Assembly: GCA_964614265.1 (NCBI GenBank)
Contig: CAZTKT010000003.1
Location: 1 to 35,678, forward strand
Origin: JACQKD01 sp964614265
Lineage (GTDB): Bacteria; Patescibacteriota; Minisyncoccia; Phycocordibacterales; UBA918
Direction: 5' to 3'
DNA: 35,678 nucleotides
Part shown: positions 32,129 through 35,678 of the stretch, piece after piece
Numbering within the stretch: the first letter of the stretch is position 1
Layout of the letters: each line of letters begins with the position of its first letter
Program-made: the position numbers and the translations under genes
Notes under the pieces: model-generated
What the model was told of the DNA's origin: nothing
Database searches by the model: none
What the model saw: only the letters and a program-made list of their open reading frames with translations

Positions 32129-32521
32129 TTACCCCAAAGACGTTCTGATTTTTTCTGCGACCCTTTTGAGGGTTGCGTCATCGACTTCTTGTCGCGGTGA
32201 GAGCGTGAGTATTTCGGTGGTGCAGGGGTAGAGACGTACATGCACATGCGGGACCTCAAATCCCTCTATCACTACGCACGTACGAACGGTATGGAATGCA
32301 CCATCGAGCGCACGGGCAACTTTTTTTGTTACGTCCATGAGCGCATGATAGGTACTTTCTTCAAGGTCGAAGATATACGCGGTCTGTTGTTTTGCTATGA
32401 CGAGAGTTTGCCCCTCCATTGAAGGGAATTTTTCGGGAATCACGATGACGTGCTCGTCCTCATAGATAATTTCTGCGGGGATCTCACGTTTGATTATTTT
32501 TGTAAAAATTGTGTCAGACAT
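32129..32521 (-). CDS. HIT family hydrolase
   Basis: 130 aa with the HIT fold (FTKIIKREIPAEIIYEDE at the N-terminus). The triad usually written HxHxH reads H-V-H-V-R (VPHVHVRLYP), so the third histidine is Arg while the catalytic second histidine stays. HIT proteins cleave nucleotidyl-phosphoamidates or dinucleotides such as Ap4A and AMP-lysine. Such third-position changes are found in other HIT subfamilies. The start follows TATATA by 5 nt. Divergent from recJ, sharing a 75-nt promoter region. Confidence 0.9.
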   Translation of the reverse strand: MSDTIFTKIIKREIPAEIIYEDEHVIVIPEKFPSMEGQTLVIAKQQTAYIFDLEESTYHALMDVTKKVARALDGAFHTVRTCVVIEGFEVPHVHVRLYPCTTEILTLSPRQEVDDATLKRVAEKIRTSLG

Positions 32522-32583
32522 ATTGGTATATATAAAAACTATAGCATGCGTGTGCTACACGTACTTCCTCTCCTGTAATACGG

Positions 32584-32589
32584 TATACT
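32584..32589 (+). promoter_or_regulatory. -10 box TATACT before recJ
   Basis: TATACT ends 7 nt before ATG 32597; no distinct -35. Predicted leaderless recJ-rnhA transcript. Confidence 0.6.
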
Positions 32590-32596
32590 ACCCGAC

Positions 32597-34339
32597 ATGA
32601 TCACCTCTTCTCTCTTGTATCGTCTGGCTCCCCGGCTTCAAGATGATGGTGCCACGATACAGCCCGCTCTCACCGCACTGGTACGGCAACTGTTGTATGC
32701 GCGTGGTGTCGTGTCAGCTGACGCCGTAGAAACTTTCCTTGTGCCACAGTACGCGTCTCTGCACGATCCATTTTTGATGACTGATATGGAGCGCGCGGTT
32801 ACGCGGATACTCTCGGCAATGGCGAATGATGAACACATTGCTGTGTTTAGTGATTACGACTGTGACGGGATTCCAGGTGGCGTGTTACTCCATGATTTTC
32901 TTGTTGCGATCGGGTTTCATAATTTTGAAAACTATATTCCACATCGACATACTGAAGGGTATGGACTGACGGTCGAAGCGATTGACACTCTCCACGCCCG
33001 CGGAGCGCATGTCATTATTACGGTTGACTGCGGTATCACTGATGTTGCTCCAGCGGCTCGTGCGCGCGAACACGGGATCGACCTCATCATCACGGATCAT
33101 CACGAAGTTGGGCTTATGTTGCCGGACGCGTTTGCGATCCTCAATCCAAAACGTGATGACGCCTATCCATTCAAAGGACTCTGTGGCACCGCAGTTGCAT
33201 TTAAGCTTGTGCAAGCTCTTATTCTCCGTGGCACACAGAGCGGTCAACTGTCCGTGGCGCCAGGAGTTGAGAAATGGTTACTTGATGTGGTTGGTATTGC
33301 AACCATTGCTGATCGGGTACCGCTCATTGATGAGAGTAGGGTCCTTGCTCATTTTGGACTCAAGGTCTTGCGAAAGACGCGTCGACCAGGGCTCCAGCAT
33401 CTCTTCCGTGCCACACGTCTTTCCCAACAGCATCTCACTGAAGATGATGTGGGATTTACCATCGGTCCACGTATCAATGCCGCGTCACGTATGGATACTC
33501 CCGAAGACGCATTTGCGATGCTCGCGTCACGTGACGAAGCGATCGCTGGTGTGCATGCACACCATCTCGAGCGCCTGAATAATGAACGGAAGGGAGTCGT
33601 CGCGGCGATGGTCAAAGAAGCCAAACGACGCATGGCACTGATGACGACGATATCGCCTATTGTGGTCATGGGCGATCCACAATGGCGTCCATCGCTGGTG
33701 GGACTTGTTGCAAACACGATGGTCGAGACATACAACCGTCCCGTCTTTTTGTGGGGACGTGATGGTAGAGACATTATAAAAGGTTCATGTCGTTCTGATG
33801 GCACCATGAGCGTTGTCTCTCTCATGCACGAGGTGCGCGATGTCTTTATTGAGTATGGTGGTCACCATGCATCGGGAGGTTTCTCGGTACAGGCTCATGC
33901 CATCCATACGTTTGATGCGCGACTCAATGGTGCGTATACACAGATCGAATCACGTGTGCCTTCTGTAGAGCGTGAGGTTGTGGTCGATGCCGTACTTTCG
34001 CTTAACGATATTTCTCCTCAATGTGTGCATGATGTCATGACGCTCGCGCCCTTTGGTGAGGGGAATCCAAAACCACTCTTTGCATTTCCTGCTGTGGTAC
34101 CGGAGAGTGTCGTGGTTTTTGGAAAAGGACGCGAGCACCTCAAAGCATCATTCCGCACTGCTCGTGGGGCGCGAGAAGCAATCGCCTTTTTTTCCCAACA
34201 CGATTCATTTTCCATTCCTCTTATCGCACAGACACCGGTGACGCTCATCGCGCATATCGAACAATCCTATTTTATGAACCGTCCGAGTGTCCGCCTGCGT
34301 ATTATTGATGTGCTCCCGCCGGAGTATGTTTTATGCTAG
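32597..34339 (+). CDS. recJ: single-stranded-DNA exonuclease RecJ
   Basis: 580 aa, full length. The DHH phosphoesterase motifs are present: D86-x-D88-C-D90 (canonical DYDVDG, here DYDCDG), VDCGI with D144, and D167-H168-H169 (ITDHHEV). The linker FTIGPRINAASRM is followed by DHHA1 with GGHHASGGF (421-429) and an OB-like C-terminus. RecJ degrades single-stranded DNA 5'-3' in RecF-pathway recombination and base-excision or mismatch repair. It is co-transcribed with rnhA (10-nt gap). Confidence 0.95.
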   Translation: MITSSLLYRLAPRLQDDGATIQPALTALVRQLLYARGVVSADAVETFLVPQYASLHDPFLMTDMERAVTRILSAMANDEHIAVFSDYDCDGIPGGVLLHDFLVAIGFHNFENYIPHRHTEGYGLTVEAIDTLHARGAHVIITVDCGITDVAPAARAREHGIDLIITDHHEVGLMLPDAFAILNPKRDDAYPFKGLCGTAVAFKLVQALILRGTQSGQLSVAPGVEKWLLDVVGIATIADRVPLIDESRVLAHFGLKVLRKTRRPGLQHLFRATRLSQQHLTEDDVGFTIGPRINAASRMDTPEDAFAMLASRDEAIAGVHAHHLERLNNERKGVVAAMVKEAKRRMALMTTISPIVVMGDPQWRPSLVGLVANTMVETYNRPVFLWGRDGRDIIKGSCRSDGTMSVVSLMHEVRDVFIEYGGHHASGGFSVQAHAIHTFDARLNGAYTQIESRVPSVEREVVVDAVLSLNDISPQCVHDVMTLAPFGEGNPKPLFAFPAVVPESVVVFGKGREHLKASFRTARGAREAIAFFSQHDSFSIPLIAQTPVTLIAHIEQSYFMNRPSVRLRIIDVLPPEYVLC

Positions 34340-34349
34340 TGTGTGAAGT

Positions 34350-34772
34350 ATGGAAAAAATACTGTGCTATACCGATGGAGGATCAAGAGGGAACCCGGGG
34401 CCGGCGGGCGCTGGGGCGGTGATCATGAGCGCAGACGGTGCGGTCATTGCAGAGCTCTCAGAATTTCTTGGAAATGCGACTAATAATTATGCCGAATATG
34501 CAGCAGTTGTGCTGGTTCTCAAAGCGCTCAAAAAGCGCCTGGGAACAAAGAGCAAATCACGCATGATTGAAGTACGGATGGACAGCCAACTCGTTGCGCG
34601 TCAGCTTGCGTATCAATACCAAATTCGTGAACCAGGACTCGTACCCCAATTTTTGGAAATACACAACATGCGCGTGAAAGATTTTCCGCATATCTCATTT
34701 ATTCACATTCCTCGCGAAAAAAATAAACACGCTGACCGCCTCGCGAATGAGGCAATGGATCGGAAATCGTAG
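34350..34772 (+). CDS. rnhA: ribonuclease HI family protein
   Basis: 140 aa. The four acidic catalytic residues are D9 (YTDGGSRGNPGPAG), E49 (NNYAEYAA), D78 (RMDSQLV) and D129 (NKHADRLANEA). The protein lacks the basic protrusion of E. coli RNase HI and resembles the compact RNase HI-like group. It cleaves RNA in RNA-DNA hybrids, removing primers and R-loops. Second gene after recJ; a possible TATGCT box overlaps the recJ end. Confidence 0.93.
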   Translation: MEKILCYTDGGSRGNPGPAGAGAVIMSADGAVIAELSEFLGNATNNYAEYAAVVLVLKALKKRLGTKSKSRMIEVRMDSQLVARQLAYQYQIREPGLVPQFLEIHNMRVKDFPHISFIHIPREKNKHADRLANEAMDRKS

Positions 34773-34838
34773 ACCGGCAGAGCTCGCCACATCTTTCTAC
34801 TGCGAATCATGCTACTGTGCTGGAGGAGTCTTGGGACT

Positions 34839-34861
34839 ATCTGTAGATACTACAGATTTTT
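34839..34861 (+). terminator. short hairpin with T-run after rnhA, or operator
   Basis: ATCTGTAG-ATA-CTACAGAT, a perfect 8-bp stem followed by TTTTT counting the last arm base. It could terminate recJ-rnhA. The stem is AT-rich, and GATACT in its loop could also be a -10 box for the next gene, so it might instead be an operator. Confidence 0.5.
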
Positions 34862-34876
34862 GAAACTCGTTCTTTT

Positions 34877-34883
34877 GAGGAGG
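34877..34883 (+). promoter_or_regulatory. strong Shine-Dalgarno GAGGAGG
   Basis: GAGGAGG followed by 5 nt and ATG 34889. Among the strongest ribosome-binding sites in the window; it argues that the unknown gene behind it is expressed from a leadered mRNA. Confidence 0.8.
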
Positions 34884-34888
34884 TCGCC

Positions 34889-35329
34889 ATGACGAGTCTC
34901 CAGGAGAAGCTGATCGCGTTAGCTATTACTCCAGAAGATTTAACGCCTTCAAATTTTGAGAGTCTACCCGAGGGTATTGCGGGGGGACATATGGCAAGTC
35001 TCTGGGACATCTGTCTAACATTTGGGCTCCCTAGGGTCGGTGAGCCAGATAGCGGATTACATTTCTTTGCCCCGCCATTGCAGATGGTGATCGAACCCAC
35101 TAAGCTGAATGGCGGTGTCTATTTTTCCATTGCCAGGGTTGGAGATCCAGAAAATCAAAGGCCACCTGTGTTCAAACCACTCTCCCTCGGTTGGGTGGGG
35201 ATGAGTATAGAAGTTCGTTGGGATCAAGGGATTAACCCTTTTATGATCCCAGGGTACATCAGTCGTGCGTATAGGGTCGCGACAGAGATGAGGCTAAGGG
35301 AGGGCGGTGTTCCTGTGACGGGTGAGTAG
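34889..35329 (+). CDS. soluble protein of unknown function
   Basis: 146 aa, no signal peptide or TM segment, one cysteine. It begins MTSLQEKLIALAITPEDL and is Pro/Gly-rich in the middle (FKPLSLGWVGMSIEVRWDQG). I do not recognise a family. A perfect Shine-Dalgarno sequence, an upstream hairpin and a downstream 14-bp terminator frame it as a single-gene unit. It lies between recJ-rnhA and a transposase remnant, so it may be accessory, although its codon use looks like the neighbours. Confidence 0.65.
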   Translation: MTSLQEKLIALAITPEDLTPSNFESLPEGIAGGHMASLWDICLTFGLPRVGEPDSGLHFFAPPLQMVIEPTKLNGGVYFSIARVGDPENQRPPVFKPLSLGWVGMSIEVRWDQGINPFMIPGYISRAYRVATEMRLREGGVPVTGE

Positions 35330-35349
35330 TTGCGGTTCTTTACGGTTTT

Positions 35350-35379
35350 CCTCACCATGTCGCGTGCGACATGGTGAGG
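35350..35379 (+). terminator. 14-bp hairpin terminator after the unknown gene
   Basis: CCTCACCATGTCGC-GT-GCGACATGGTGAGG, a perfect stem starting 21 nt after the stop codon and followed by TCTTTGTATG. Confidence 0.75.
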
Positions 35380-35399
35380 TCTTTGTATGTGCAAGCCGG

Positions 35400-35582
35400 C
35401 GGGATTTTTATTTCCGTGAATATGTCCTGCGACATACCACCACACTCGTTGTTGACTGGTTGCTTTGGTACAACCTTGAACGTCAACATCAATCACGGGG
35501 TATGCGCTCTCCGATGCAGTACATTGTGTCGACATTATCAGCACAGGAGTACCAAAGGTGGTGGACGTGTACAGTGAGTTGA
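35400..35582 (+). pseudogene. C-terminal remnant of an IS481/IS3-like transposase
   Basis: About 60 codons resemble the end of rve-type integrase-core transposases: a basic segment then VDWLLWYNLERQHQSRGMRS, PMQYI and a Trp-rich tail. The pattern WYNxxRxHxxxxxxxPxQY marks the region after the catalytic Glu. The DDE catalytic part and the N-terminal HTH are missing, and the open frame upstream runs into the terminator hairpin, so the fragment is 5'-truncated. No terminal inverted repeats identified. Confidence 0.6.
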
Positions 35583-35607
35583 CAAAAATAGGTGTCCATG
35601 CTATACT
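35579..35607 (+). promoter_or_regulatory. perfect -35 promoter TTGACA-17-TATACT
   Basis: TTGACA (35579-35584), 17-bp spacer, TATACT (35602-35607). It is the closest to consensus in the window. The predicted start near 35614 leaves a leader of about 47 nt before ATG 35661, unlike the leaderless pattern elsewhere. The -35 overlaps the stop of the transposase remnant. Confidence 0.8.
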
Positions 35608-35660
35608 AGTTGCGGATAGAGAAGCCTCCCGCTACCCCTCAACTAGGACAGTTGTTAATA

Positions 35661-35678
35661 ATGAATAATACTCCGAAG
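35661..35678 (+). CDS. start of a gene cut by the right edge
   Basis: ATG at 35661 opens a frame MNNTPK that leaves the window. It is supported only by the strong promoter upstream and a weak AGGA 12 nt before it. The leader contains a C-rich stretch (CCTCCCGCTACCCC) that may be structured. Product not identifiable. Confidence 0.35.

Noticed and set aside
35322..35399. Upstream part of the 35.3 kb frame as a complete gene
   Set aside because: These codons overlap the terminator hairpin and show no transposase character; only the later part does.
1..35678. CRISPR array or cas genes
   Set aside because: No regularly spaced repeats of 24-40 bp and no Cas-like protein; the repeats found are palindromes or short tandems.
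1..35678. Alternative genetic code with UGA as glycine
   Set aside because: TGA serves as a stop codon, for example at the end of tpiA in the ATGA overlap, and the glycine tRNAs have GCC and TCC anticodons, not TCA.

Overview
The window reads as chromosomal DNA from a member of the Candidate Phyla Radiation (Patescibacteria), most likely a Parcubacteria/Paceibacteria-type lineage. This is inferred from the gene set: short housekeeping proteins, an ECF sigma gene next to a DUF5667-like membrane protein, a compact type IV pilus operon, a tpiA-pgk pair, and small membrane-anchored proteins of a type common in that group. Composition is near 50% GC. TGA is used as a normal stop (for example at the end of tpiA), so the UGA=Gly code of Absconditabacteria/Gracilibacteria does not apply. 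No taxonomic marker such as 16S rRNA is present, so the assignment is an inference.

Layout. 0-11.4 kb: a PAP2 phosphatase, a uvrD-rsmA operon, a LysM/M23 peptidase, a membrane-anchored unknown, a possible zinc-ribbon mini-gene, traR(dksA-like)-comM, a large Pro/Thr-rich membrane protein, a NYN nuclease and rpsO; most are on the minus strand. 11.6-15.3 kb: a Xer-type recombinase, exonuclease III and, convergent, CCA-adding enzyme. 15.3-16.7 kb: tRNA-Arg(TCG), tRNA-Gly(GCC), yraN and tRNA-Pro(TGG). 16.8-18.7 kb: an ECF sigma factor and its probable membrane partner. 18.85-20.3 kb: tRNA-Gly(TCC) flanked by decayed mobile DNA (serine recombinase tail, IS630-type fragment) and an AT-rich membrane gene. 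20.5-22.5 kb: HU and RNase Y. 22.9-28.9 kb: pilB-pilC-three prepilins-PilX-like operon. 28.9-32.5 kb: tpiA-pgk, an SGNH hydrolase, an LRR protein and a HIT protein. 32.6-35.7 kb: recJ-rnhA, an unknown gene with a strong Shine-Dalgarno sequence, a transposase remnant, and a consensus promoter running off the right edge.

The most interesting signal lies outside the genes. Between 14.34 and 16.23 kb there are five sites matching the ParB-binding parS consensus at 13-14 of 16 positions. Two perfect DnaA boxes, with two weaker tandem ones, lie at 15.85-16.62 kb. Gene orientation flips from mostly minus to mostly plus at about 15.3 kb. Together these suggest the chromosome origin/centromere lies here, away from dnaA, which is not in the window. 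An octamer, TAAAGGAC, is also concentrated around this locus and builds large palindromes over the stop codons of xth and yraN.

A second genome-wide-looking feature is initiation style. Many first genes carry a TATACT-like -10 box ending only 6-9 nt before the start codon, which predicts leaderless mRNAs. Only a few genes (M23 peptidase, the 34.9 kb unknown, the mini-gene) have clear Shine-Dalgarno sequences. I used these -10 boxes and Shine-Dalgarno sequences to revise several start codons.
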